Below, piece by piece: positions 45,406 through 53,353 of a stretch of 64,000 nt of DNA. Positions within the stretch are counted from its first letter, which is position 1. Each line of letters begins with the position of its first letter. The notes beneath the pieces were generated by a model, which ran no database searches, was not told the origin of the DNA, and saw nothing but the letters and a program-made list of their open reading frames with translations. Source of the DNA: an uncultured Pelagibacteraceae bacterium (GTDB taxonomy: Bacteria; Pseudomonadota; Alphaproteobacteria; Pelagibacterales; Pelagibacteraceae); assembly GCA_902558705.1 (NCBI GenBank), contig CACEEW010000003.1, positions 1-64,000 of the forward strand. The letters are read 5' to 3'. The position numbers and the translations under genes were made by a program.

Positions 45406-46347
45406 ATGAGTAGTAATATATTTTTAAAATATTCATTTATATCCTTCTTAATAATTCTTTTTAATTTATGTAAATTACAAGCCTTAGAGAATAAAATTTT
45501 ATTTAAAATAAATAATGAAATAATAACTACAGTAGATATTTACCATGAAGTTAAATTTTTAAAAATTTTTAACCCTCAAATTAATGATTTAAATAATCAA
45601 GAACAATTAGTTGTCTCAAAAAACTCTATTATAAGAGACAAAATCAAGAAAACCGAAATCCTTAATTTTGTAGAAGAAATTAAAGTAGAGGATAAATATT
45701 TAATAAATTTACTTAAAAATAAATATTCAGAAATAAATGTTGATACTATAAAAAATTTTGAGAATTATTTAGTAGAAAATGATCTAAATGTTAATCTAAT
45801 AAAAGAGAAATTTGCTATAGAATTAATTTGGCAAGATTTGGTATTTCAAAAATTTAGTTCTAAGATATCAATAGATGAAGAAAAAATTAGATCAGAAATT
45901 TTGAAAAAATCTAAAAAAGATTTAAGAGAATTATCAATTTCAGAGATTATTTTTAATGTTTCAAAAAAAACAGAATTTGAAAAAAAGTATAGAAAAATTC
46001 TTGAGGATATTGAATTAACTGGTTTTAAAAATGCTGCTTTAATTCACAGTATTTCAGACTCTGCCTCTCTTGGTGGATATATTGGATGGATTAAAGAAAA
46101 TAATTTAAATGAAGATATAAGAAAAAAAACTTCAAATTTAAAAAAAGGAGAATTTTCTAAACCAATAATGACCTCATCAGGTTTTCTTATAATAAAAGTT
46201 GAAGATGAAAAGAAATATGAAATTGATTTAAATCTTGATAAAGAAATTAAAAATTTAATTAAATTTAAAACTAGTGAACAATTAAATCAATTTTCTAGAC
46301 TTTATTTTAACAAAGTTAAAAAAGATATAATATTTAATGAATTATAA
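45406..46347 (+). CDS. surA: SurA-like periplasmic peptidyl-prolyl isomerase/chaperone
   Basis: Periplasmic chaperone for outer-membrane proteins such as LptD. It has 313 residues: a signal peptide (about 1-26), a SurA N-terminal domain (NKILFKINNEIITTVDIYHE) and one parvulin-like domain (about 175-270, with LGGYIGWIKENNL and GEFSKPIMTSSGFLIIKV). E. coli SurA has two parvulin domains and 428 residues; this one has one, common in alphaproteobacteria. It starts 4 bases after lptD and overlaps pdxA by 11 bases. Confidence 0.85.
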   Translation: MSSNIFLKYSFISFLIILFNLCKLQALENKILFKINNEIITTVDIYHEVKFLKIFNPQINDLNNQEQLVVSKNSIIRDKIKKTEILNFVEEIKVEDKYLINLLKNKYSEINVDTIKNFENYLVENDLNVNLIKEKFAIELIWQDLVFQKFSSKISIDEEKIRSEILKKSKKDLRELSISEIIFNVSKKTEFEKKYRKILEDIELTGFKNAALIHSISDSASLGGYIGWIKENNLNEDIRKKTSNLKKGEFSKPIMTSSGFLIIKVEDEKKYEIDLNLDKEIKNLIKFKTSEQLNQFSRLYFNKVKKDIIFNEL

Positions 46348-47305
46348 ACCAATAATTATAGTGGCCGGTGAACCAAACAGTATTTTTTTTGAAATATTTT
46401 TTAAAGCTCTAAAAACTGAAAGATTCAAAAGCCCAATACTTTTAATTGCTTCAATAGATATTTTAAAACTTCAAATGAAGAAGTTAAGATTTAAAAAAAA
46501 GATTAAATTATTAACTTTACCTGAAATACAAAAAACAAAATTAAATAATCGATCAATTAATTTAATAAGTATAAAATATAGCCAAAATAAACCTTTTGAG
46601 AAATTATCATCAAAATCAAACGATTATATTAATCTATCTTTTGATTTAGCCTTGGAGATTATTAAAAAAAAAATTACTAATAAATTTATTAATGGACCTA
46701 TTTCAAAAAAATTTTTTTTAAAAAATAAATTTTTAGGAATTACTGAATATTTGGCTCACAAAACTAAGACTAAAAAATATGCTATGTTAATTTATAATGA
46801 AAATTTATCAGTAAGTCCGATAACAACACACTTGCCATTAAAGCATGTATCAAAAAATATAAGCAAAAATTTAATTTTAGAAAAAGTAAAATTAATCAAT
46901 AGTTTTTTTAAGGAAAACCTGAAAAAAAAACCTAATATCGCTATTACAGGGCTAAATCCTCACTGTGAAAGTATTGATATGTTTAATGAAGATCAAAAAA
47001 TTCTTAAACCTGTGATTAAATATTTATTAAAATTAAAGTACAAAGTATCAGGTCCATTTGCAGCAGATACTATATTTTTAAAAAAAAATAGAAAAAAATT
47101 TGATGTAATAATTGGTATGTATCACGATCAAGTATTAACACCTTTAAAGACTTTATATGAATATGATGCTATCAATATAACCTTAGGGCTTCCTTTCATT
47201 AGAGTTTCACCAGATCATGGTCCAAATGAAAGGATGTTAGGTAAAAACTTATCTAATCCATTAAGTCTTATTAGAGCAATAAAGTTTTTAGACTCTCAGA
47301 AGTGA
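46337..47305 (+). CDS. pdxA: 4-hydroxythreonine-4-phosphate dehydrogenase
   Basis: Pyridoxal-phosphate synthesis enzyme in its conserved place between surA and rsmA. It has 322 residues, with metal-binding His165 (THLPLKH), His209 (GLNPHCES) and His263 (GMYHDQVL), and the C-terminal LGLPFIRVSPDHG of true PdxA. The N-terminal signature normally GDPAGIGPE is here GEPNSIFFE, although the catabolic paralogue at 1.2 kb keeps it. The C-terminus lacks the usual ALDIAG, reading NERMLG after DHGP. It overlaps rsmA by 4 bases. Confidence 0.88.
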   Translation: MNYKPIIIVAGEPNSIFFEIFFKALKTERFKSPILLIASIDILKLQMKKLRFKKKIKLLTLPEIQKTKLNNRSINLISIKYSQNKPFEKLSSKSNDYINLSFDLALEIIKKKITNKFINGPISKKFFLKNKFLGITEYLAHKTKTKKYAMLIYNENLSVSPITTHLPLKHVSKNISKNLILEKVKLINSFFKENLKKKPNIAITGLNPHCESIDMFNEDQKILKPVIKYLLKLKYKVSGPFAADTIFLKKNRKKFDVIIGMYHDQVLTPLKTLYEYDAINITLGLPFIRVSPDHGPNERMLGKNLSNPLSLIRAIKFLDSQK

Positions 47306-48090
47306 TTAAAGCAAAAAAAAGTTTAGGTCAAAATTTTTTAATAGATAAAAATATAATTAATAAAATTTTACAGGTAACAAATATTAAGAATAAATATATA
47401 CTAGAGGTTGGACCAGGAACGGGAAATCTTACCTCAAATATAATTAAATATAGCCCAAAAAAAATTTTTGTTATAGAGAAAGATGAAAATTTAGCTCTAA
47501 AATTGTCTAATAATTTTAAAAATGAAATTGAAGTAATTAATAATGATATCTTAATAATAAATGAAAAAAAAATTTGTAATGATGAGCTAATTGTATTTGG
47601 GAATCTGCCTTATAATATTTCAACAGAAATATTGTGCAAATGGATATTAAACTTAGACAAAAGTAGTTTCTGGTTCAGCTGCTTAGTTTTAATGTTTCAA
47701 AAAGAAGTTGCAGATAGAATTATCTCAAATTTTAATACTTCTAATTACGGAAGATTATCTATTTTATCAAATTGGAAACTAGATGTTAAAAAGATTTGTG
47801 ATGTCAAACCTAATAGTTTTTCACCAAGACCTAAAGTTGATAGTTCTTTATTGTTTTTTAAACCAAAAAAAAATTTTTACGAAATTGAAAATCCCAAAAA
47901 CTTAGAAAAAATAACTAGAATATTTTTTAGCCAGCGAAGAAAAATGTTAAAAAAACCATTTAATCAACTATTTAATGGAAATTTAAATATAATTAATAAA
48001 TTAGAAATTGATTTAAATTTAAGGCCGCAAAACCTTAATTTTGAGACTTATTATAAATTGACACAGGAATATGAAAACCTAACCCGTTAA
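47302..48090 (+). CDS. rsmA: 16S rRNA dimethyladenosine methyltransferase RsmA (KsgA)
   Basis: Dimethylates two adjacent adenosines near the 3' end of 16S rRNA using S-adenosylmethionine; 262 residues. Motifs: [12 protein letters not shown], the SAM site [11 protein letters not shown], and the catalytic [10 protein letters not shown] (NLPY). The start is a GTG overlapping the pdxA stop as GTGA. It converges on gmk with a 12-base overlap and closes the lptF-to-rsmA operon. Confidence 0.96.
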   Translation: MIKAKKSLGQNFLIDKNIINKILQVTNIKNKYILEVGPGTGNLTSNIIKYSPKKIFVIEKDENLALKLSNNFKNEIEVINNDILIINEKKICNDELIVFGNLPYNISTEILCKWILNLDKSSFWFSCLVLMFQKEVADRIISNFNTSNYGRLSILSNWKLDVKKICDVKPNSFSPRPKVDSSLLFFKPKKNFYEIENPKNLEKITRIFFSQRRKMLKKPFNQLFNGNLNIINKLEIDLNLRPQNLNFETYYKLTQEYENLTR

Positions 48091-48711
48091 TTTTTCAACA
48101 TGCTTCCGAATAAATTCTTTATCATAGTCTTTTGATCCATTATTAATTTCTGCATCAATTAAACCTTTAATTTTTGAAAAGCAATTATTTAGATCATCAT
48201 TGATCACTACATAATCGTAATTAATCCAATGCAATACATCTCTACCAAATTGTTTCATTCTTTCTTCAGCTATTAGTTTATCTTTCATATCTCTGCTAGA
48301 TAACCTTTTAAATAATACATCTTTGCTAGGTGGTAATATAAAAAATGTTATTAATTTGTAATCTAATTTTTTATTTCTAATTTGATCTGCGCCTTGCCAA
48401 TCAATATCAAATAAAACATTTTTTCCTTTACTTAAATGATTGATTACAGGAGTCCTAGTTGTTCCATAAAAATTATCAAAAACTTTCGCATATTCCAAAA
48501 ATTCTTGATTGTTTATAAGTCTCTTAAATTCAGTTTCTTCCACAAAGTAATAATCTTTATTTTGAACTTCTTTTGCTCTTGGTTTGCGGGTTGTGTGAGA
48601 AATAGAGATTTCAAAATTTTCTATGCCAGATAATAAACTTACTAGAGTGGTTTTTCCTGCTCCTGAGGGAGAGGACAAGATAATCATTATCCCGTCATTC
48701 TCTATCGGCAT
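48079..48711 (-). CDS. gmk: Guanylate kinase
   Basis: Phosphorylates GMP to GDP; 210 residues. P-loop [14 protein letters not shown]-binding [10 protein letters not shown] and the [10 protein letters not shown] block are clear. I use the ATG at 48711; a TTG at 48714 would add one residue. It lies 8 bases after acpP on the same strand, whereas in many alphaproteobacteria fabF and mltG come between, so those genes have moved or been lost from this place. Confidence 0.96.
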   Translation of the reverse strand: MPIENDGIMIILSSPSGAGKTTLVSLLSGIENFEISISHTTRKPRAKEVQNKDYYFVEETEFKRLINNQEFLEYAKVFDNFYGTTRTPVINHLSKGKNVLFDIDWQGADQIRNKKLDYKLITFFILPPSKDVLFKRLSSRDMKDKLIAEERMKQFGRDVLHWINYDYVVINDDLNNCFSKIKGLIDAEINNGSKDYDKEFIRKHVEKLTG

Positions 48712-48719
48712 CAAAAAAC

Positions 48720-48959
48720 TTAGTTTGCTTTACCTTCAATAAATTTGACAGCATCACCCACTGTTAAAATTTTTTCAGCTTCACTATCTGAAATTTCTGA
48801 ACCAAACTCTTCTTCGAAAGCCATTACTAATTCAACAGTATCTAAACTATCAGCTCCCAAATCGTCTATAAAACTAGACTCTTCAGTTACTTTCACTTCG
48901 TCAATACCTAAATGATCTGCTACTATTTTTTTTACCTTGCTTGAAACATCTTCTGACAT
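48720..48959 (-). CDS. acpP: Acyl carrier protein
   Basis: Carries growing acyl chains on phosphopantetheine; 79 residues, very acidic as usual. The modified Ser38 is in [10 protein letters not shown]. More G and C than neighbouring genes, and the strongest start signal here (GGATC...ATG region), suggest high expression. It follows fabG by 47 bases and precedes gmk by 8. Confidence 0.97.
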   Translation of the reverse strand: MSEDVSSKVKKIVADHLGIDEVKVTEESSFIDDLGADSLDTVELVMAFEEEFGSEISDSEAEKILTVGDAVKFIEGKAN

Positions 48960-49006
48960 ATTGATCCTTTTGTTTTAAATTCTTAATAGTTTAAAAACTT
49001 ATTTTG

Positions 49007-49744
49007 TCAAGCCATATACATGCCTCCATTAACATGTATTGTTTCTCCATTGATGTAATTTGATTGATCTGAGGCTAAAAAAAGAACTGCATTAGCAACA
49101 TCTTCTGGTTCCCCTAAACGAGAAGAAGGTATTTTTGATATTATAGCTTCTTTAAATTTTTCTTCTATTTTATCTGTCATCTCTGTTTTTATAAAACCTG
49201 GTGAAATACAATTAATATTTATATTCTTTTTTGCATATTCTATCGCTAAACTTTTAGACATTGCAACAATGCCAGCTTTGGAAGCAGTATAATTTGCTTG
49301 TCCCAAATTTCCTGTATGACCTACAACTGAAGTTATATTTATAATTTTTCCATATTTATTTTTAAGCATTTTTTTTACTGCAAATTTACTTAACAAGAAA
49401 GTTGAAGTTAAATTAATATCTATTACTTTTTTCCATTCATCAATATTCATTCTAATAGCTAAATTATCTTGAGTTATACCAGCATTGTTTATTAAACAAT
49501 CTAGTCCTCCCCCAAGTTGTTTTATTGCGTTTTCAATAAACTCCTCAATTTCATCACTTTTAGAAATATCAAATTTCAAAATATTAGTATTTTTAAATTT
49601 AGATTTTAGTTCCTCAAGTTTTTCAAGTCTTGTGCCAGTGGCCAATATTTTGGCACCAGCATCGCTTAATCTTTTTACAATGGAATTACCAATTCCTCCT
49701 GTAGCACCAGTAATAATAATTTTTTTATTCTCTAAATTCATCAT
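49007..49744 (-). CDS. fabG: 3-oxoacyl-ACP reductase FabG
   Basis: NADPH-dependent reduction of 3-ketoacyl-ACP in fatty-acid elongation; 245-residue short-chain dehydrogenase. Motifs: ITGATGGIG cofactor loop, NNAG, and the catalytic Tyr/Lys in YTASKAG. The C-terminal GETIHVNGGMYMA is standard FabG. Two consecutive ATGs (49744, 49741) overlap the fabD stop, coupling translation. fabD-fabG-acpP is the conserved initiation cluster. Confidence 0.96.
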   Translation of the reverse strand: MMNLENKKIIITGATGGIGNSIVKRLSDAGAKILATGTRLEKLEELKSKFKNTNILKFDISKSDEIEEFIENAIKQLGGGLDCLINNAGITQDNLAIRMNIDEWKKVIDINLTSTFLLSKFAVKKMLKNKYGKIINITSVVGHTGNLGQANYTASKAGIVAMSKSLAIEYAKKNININCISPGFIKTEMTDKIEEKFKEAIISKIPSSRLGEPEDVANAVLFLASDQSNYINGETIHVNGGMYMA

Positions 49745-50667
49745 ATCTTGAGCTCTTTTATATCACTCTCTTCATTTATTGTATTTATTTTTACATTCCT
49801 ATCTATTCGTTTGACTAATCCTGAAAGCACTTTTCCAGGACCTATTTCAATAAACTGATTAACACCTTTTTTAATCATATTTAAAACGCTTTCTCTCCAC
49901 CTAACCCTATTTTCAATTTGATCTATCAATAATCTTTTTAAATCATCTTTACTATTTATTTCATTTGCTGTTACATTTGAGATTAATATATTTTTCGAAT
50001 CTTCGAAATTAGTATTTTCAATTTCTTTTTTCATAACTTCTGTTGCTTTATTCATAAGATAACAATGAAAAGGAGCGCTAACAGGTAATTTAATATTTTT
50101 AATATTCTTTGATTTAAGGATCTCAACTAATTTTAATAGTTCAGTATTTTTTCCACTTAAAACTATCTGACCTTCTGAATTATCATTAGCAATTTGAACT
50201 GTTAAATCATTTTTATTTTCTGTAATAATTTTCTCTAAAATTTCAATTGTAGAACCCAATACAGCTAACATTCCACCTTCTCCATTTGGAACTGCATTTT
50301 GCATGGCCTCTCCACGTACTTTTAAAAGTTTAATAGTCTCAGAAAAATTTAAATAATTTGCAGCCGATAGGGCCGAATACTCCCCTAATGAATGACCAGC
50401 AAAAAATTTTGCATTATTTAAATTAATATTAAACTCTTTTTTTACAACTTGAAATATTGAGTAACTAATTAAAAATATTGCAGGTTGAGTATTAACTGTA
50501 AGATCAAGTTCTTTTTTAGGTCCATCCATAATTATTTTAGATAATGGAATACCCAAAGCATCATCTGCCTCTAAAAATAATTCTTTAACAATAGTATATT
50601 TATCAAAAAAATTTTTTCCCATGCCAATTACTTGTGATCCTTGTCCTGGAAAAATTACTGAAAACAT
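49741..50667 (-). CDS. fabD: Malonyl-CoA:ACP transacylase
   Basis: Loads malonyl groups onto ACP; 308 residues. The N-terminal FPGQGSQVIGMG, active-site Ser93 in GHSLGEYSA, Arg-containing VRGEAMQ, and the catalytic His in APFHCYLM are in place, with the C-terminal EIGPGKVLSGLVKR. It heads the minus-strand fabD-fabG-acpP-gmk unit and is divergent from rpsF. Confidence 0.96.
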   Translation of the reverse strand: MFSVIFPGQGSQVIGMGKNFFDKYTIVKELFLEADDALGIPLSKIIMDGPKKELDLTVNTQPAIFLISYSIFQVVKKEFNINLNNAKFFAGHSLGEYSALSAANYLNFSETIKLLKVRGEAMQNAVPNGEGGMLAVLGSTIEILEKIITENKNDLTVQIANDNSEGQIVLSGKNTELLKLVEILKSKNIKNIKLPVSAPFHCYLMNKATEVMKKEIENTNFEDSKNILISNVTANEINSKDDLKRLLIDQIENRVRWRESVLNMIKKGVNQFIEIGPGKVLSGLVKRIDRNVKINTINEESDIKELKI

Positions 50668-50696
50668 CTTAAAAAAACCTATTTTTTTTTGCTATT

Positions 50697-50724
50697 TTTG
50701 CTATTGTAATTAAAGATTTATAAT
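50697..50724 (+). promoter_or_regulatory. Probable promoter of the rpsF-rpsR-rplI operon
   Basis: A perfect TATAAT lies at 50719-50724, about 33 bases before the rpsF ATG, with a weak TTTGCT/TTGCTA -35 at 50697-50703 (spacing 15-16). The 89-base divergent gap with fabD holds no recognisable ribosomal-protein leader. Confidence 0.4.
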
Positions 50725-50756
50725 AGTATATCCTCATTTTTTATTAAATAATTTAA

Positions 50757-51110
50757 ATGAATTTATACGAGCACACAATTATAGCAAGACAAGACACCTC
50801 TCCTAGTGAGATCAAGCAATTAACTGAAAAATATTCTAAAATTATTGAAAAAAATGATGGAGAAGTTGTTAAAACTGAAAACTGGGGTCTTATAAATTTA
50901 TCCTATCTAATTAAAAAGAATAAAAAAGGAAGTTATATTCATTTCAAAATAAAAGGGAATGGTACTGTTATTAATGAATTAGAAAAGAATGAGTCTTTAG
51001 ACAAAAAGCTTCTAAGATATTTAACTGTTAAAGTAAAAAATTTTGACTTGGAGACTAATTATTTCTCCAAAAAAGATGAAAGTGAAAATAAAGAAAGTAT
51101 TAAAAATTAA
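50757..51110 (+). CDS. rpsF: 30S ribosomal protein S6
   Basis: Ribosomal protein S6, which forms a heterodimer with S18 on the small-subunit platform; 117 residues. It begins [15 protein letters not shown] and has the family's [17 protein letters not shown] segment and [10 protein letters not shown] short acidic/Lys tail ([10 protein letters not shown]) follows the core. First gene of the conserved rpsF-rpsR-rplI operon, 2 bases before rpsR. Confidence 0.97.
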   Translation: MNLYEHTIIARQDTSPSEIKQLTEKYSKIIEKNDGEVVKTENWGLINLSYLIKKNKKGSYIHFKIKGNGTVINELEKNESLDKKLLRYLTVKVKNFDLETNYFSKKDESENKESIKN

Positions 51111-51112
51111 AA

Positions 51113-51385
51113 ATGCCAAAAAGACAAAGCGGAAATAAAAAAGGAAAACAGAGTAATTTTGCTAAACTAAGTATATTTCAACCAAACAAATATAAATTTA
51201 AGAAAAATTGTCCTTTATCAATTAAAGAGGCGCCTAAAATTGATTATAAAAATATAAAACTATTAAAAAGATATGTTTCTGAAAATGGTAAAATTTTACC
51301 ATCAAGAGTTACAAATGTTAGTCAAAAAAAACAAAGGGAATTATCCTTGTCAATTAAAAGAGCTAGAAATTTAGCCTTATTATAA
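51113..51385 (+). CDS. rpsR: 30S ribosomal protein S18
   Basis: Ribosomal protein S18, partner of S6; 90 residues. The core [37 protein letters not shown] and [19 protein letters not shown] is complete, preceded by a basic N-terminal tail of about 28 residues. It is one base from rplI. Confidence 0.97.
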   Translation: MPKRQSGNKKGKQSNFAKLSIFQPNKYKFKKNCPLSIKEAPKIDYKNIKLLKRYVSENGKILPSRVTNVSQKKQRELSLSIKRARNLALL

Positions 51386-51386
51386 T

Positions 51387-51845
51387 ATGAAAGTTATATT
51401 GCTTGAAAATCTAAAAAGAATTGGATCAATTGGTGAAATAATTGATGTGAAAAGAGGGTATGCAAGAAACTTTCTCATTGCAAATAAAAAAGCATTATAC
51501 GCTTCTAAAGAAAATATTAATCAAGTTGAAAAAATTAAGACTCAACTTTCTAAGAAAGATAAAGAAAAAAAATTAGAGGCTAAAAAAATAGCTGAAAAAG
51601 TTAGCAAAAAAGAATTTACAGTTAAAAAACTAAGTACAGAAAATAAGGAATTATATGGTTCAGTAAAACCAACTGAGATTTCGAAACTCATTAAAGAAAA
51701 AGAGCATTTAGATATAAAACCATCAATGATACAGCCAGTAAAAGAAATTAAATCTTTAGGTAAATTTAAAGTGAAGATTTCTTTACACTCAGAAATTGAT
51801 GCAGAAATACTAATTGTAGTTGAGTCAGCAGAAACCATTCAATAA
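51387..51845 (+). CDS. rplI: 50S ribosomal protein L9
   Basis: Ribosomal protein L9, bridging two domains on the large subunit; 152 residues. The N-terminal domain has VILLENLKRIGSIGEIIDVK and GYARNFLIANKKA; a long connecting helix (about 45-75) and the C-terminal RNA-binding domain (LYGSVKPTEISKL) follow. Last gene of the ribosomal operon, 68 bases before dnaB. Confidence 0.97.
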   Translation: MKVILLENLKRIGSIGEIIDVKRGYARNFLIANKKALYASKENINQVEKIKTQLSKKDKEKKLEAKKIAEKVSKKEFTVKKLSTENKELYGSVKPTEISKLIKEKEHLDIKPSMIQPVKEIKSLGKFKVKISLHSEIDAEILIVVESAETIQ

Positions 51846-51913
51846 TTATACAATCTTTTCCCCAATCAATTTTTTAAATTTATTTATTCTTTAAATATTA
51901 TATTTATTGACTA

Positions 51914-53332
51914 ATGGAAAATAATCTATCAATTGTAAAAGATAAATTTAAAGAACTTCCAAATAATATTGAAGCTGAACAATCTGTAATTGGTTCCATA
52001 CTTGTTACAAATGAAATTTTTGATGAGATAAATACTATTATTTCTAGCAATAATTTTTATGATCCAATGCATCAAAAAATTTTTGGTGCAATAGAAAACT
52101 TAATCTACAAAGGTATGTTAGCTAACCCAATTACTTTAAAAAATCATTTTGAAGATGAAAAAGATGAATTAAATGTTCCAGAATATTTAGTGAAAATCAC
52201 AAAATTTTCTACTTCAACTAGACAAGCTACTGAATACTCTAAAATAATTTACGATATGTTTGTTAGAAGAGAATTAATCAAAATTTCAGAACAAACAATT
52301 GATACAGCTAAATTAAATGATTTAAATACCAATGGCCAAAATATTATAGAAAACTCTGAAAGATTATTATTTGATTTAGCCGAAAAAGGTTCTTTCAATT
52401 CTTCATTAATTAAATTTGATGAAGCTATGAGACAAACAATTGAAATGGCTTCTGCAGCATATAAAAATGAGGAAGGTATTGTTGGAGTTCCGACAGGACT
52501 GAGAGATTTAGATGATAGACTAGGTGGTCTTCATCAATCAGATTTAATTATTATTGCTGGAAGACCATCGATGGGTAAAACTGCTTTAGCAACAAATATA
52601 GCATTTAATGCTGCACAAAAATTACAAGATAGTGGAAAGACATCTTCAATTGCTTTTTTTTCACTAGAAATGTCATCAGAACAATTATCAACTAGAATAT
52701 TAGCTGAACAATCAAGAATTAAATCTAATGATATTAGACGTGGAAGAATTTCAGATGAACAATTTGATAAGTTTATAGAAACATCAAAAAATATTGCAGA
52801 ACTACCTTTGTATATTGATGAAACTCCAGCAATGAATATTGCAGCCATGAGCAATAGAGCTAGAAGAATAAAAAGATTAAAAGGTCTTGATATGATCGTA
52901 GTAGACTACATACAATTAATGAGAGGTTCATTTAATAATAAAGATGGTAGAGTTCAAGAAATATCTGAAATAACACAAGGATTAAAAGCTATCGCTAAGG
53001 AATTATCAATACCAGTTGTTGCTCTATCACAATTATCAAGGGCTGTTGAGCAAAGAGATGACAAGAAGCCTCAATTATCTGATTTAAGAGAATCTGGTTC
53101 AATTGAACAGGATGCTGATGTTGTTATGTTTGTTTATAGAGAAGCTTATTATTTGGAAAGAAAAGAACCTAGACCAGCGACTGTGGAACATGCTGAATGG
53201 CAAGCAAAAATGAATGAAGTATCTAATTTAGCAGAAATTATAATTGGTAAACAAAGACATGGTCCTACTGGAAACGTAATGCTCGAGTTTGAGGCAATGT
53301 TTACTAAATTTAAAGATACTCAAAATAGCTAA
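51914..53332 (+). CDS. dnaB: Replicative DNA helicase DnaB
   Basis: Hexameric 5'-3' helicase of the replication fork; 472 residues. The N-terminal domain opens NNIEAEQSVIGSIL; the RecA-like domain has Walker A in AGRPSMGKTALA, Walker B in MIVVDYIQLM, and the DRGESGSIEQDADVV-type loop (DLRESGSIEQDADVVMF). No intein. It follows the ribosomal operon; the alr and radA genes usually placed between dnaB and cvpA are not here, their place being taken by an RND exporter. Confidence 0.97.
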   Translation: MENNLSIVKDKFKELPNNIEAEQSVIGSILVTNEIFDEINTIISSNNFYDPMHQKIFGAIENLIYKGMLANPITLKNHFEDEKDELNVPEYLVKITKFSTSTRQATEYSKIIYDMFVRRELIKISEQTIDTAKLNDLNTNGQNIIENSERLLFDLAEKGSFNSSLIKFDEAMRQTIEMASAAYKNEEGIVGVPTGLRDLDDRLGGLHQSDLIIIAGRPSMGKTALATNIAFNAAQKLQDSGKTSSIAFFSLEMSSEQLSTRILAEQSRIKSNDIRRGRISDEQFDKFIETSKNIAELPLYIDETPAMNIAAMSNRARRIKRLKGLDMIVVDYIQLMRGSFNNKDGRVQEISEITQGLKAIAKELSIPVVALSQLSRAVEQRDDKKPQLSDLRESGSIEQDADVVMFVYREAYYLERKEPRPATVEHAEWQAKMNEVSNLAEIIIGKQRHGPTGNVMLEFEAMFTKFKDTQNS

Positions 53333-53353
53333 ATTCCAATATAAAAGGGGTTA

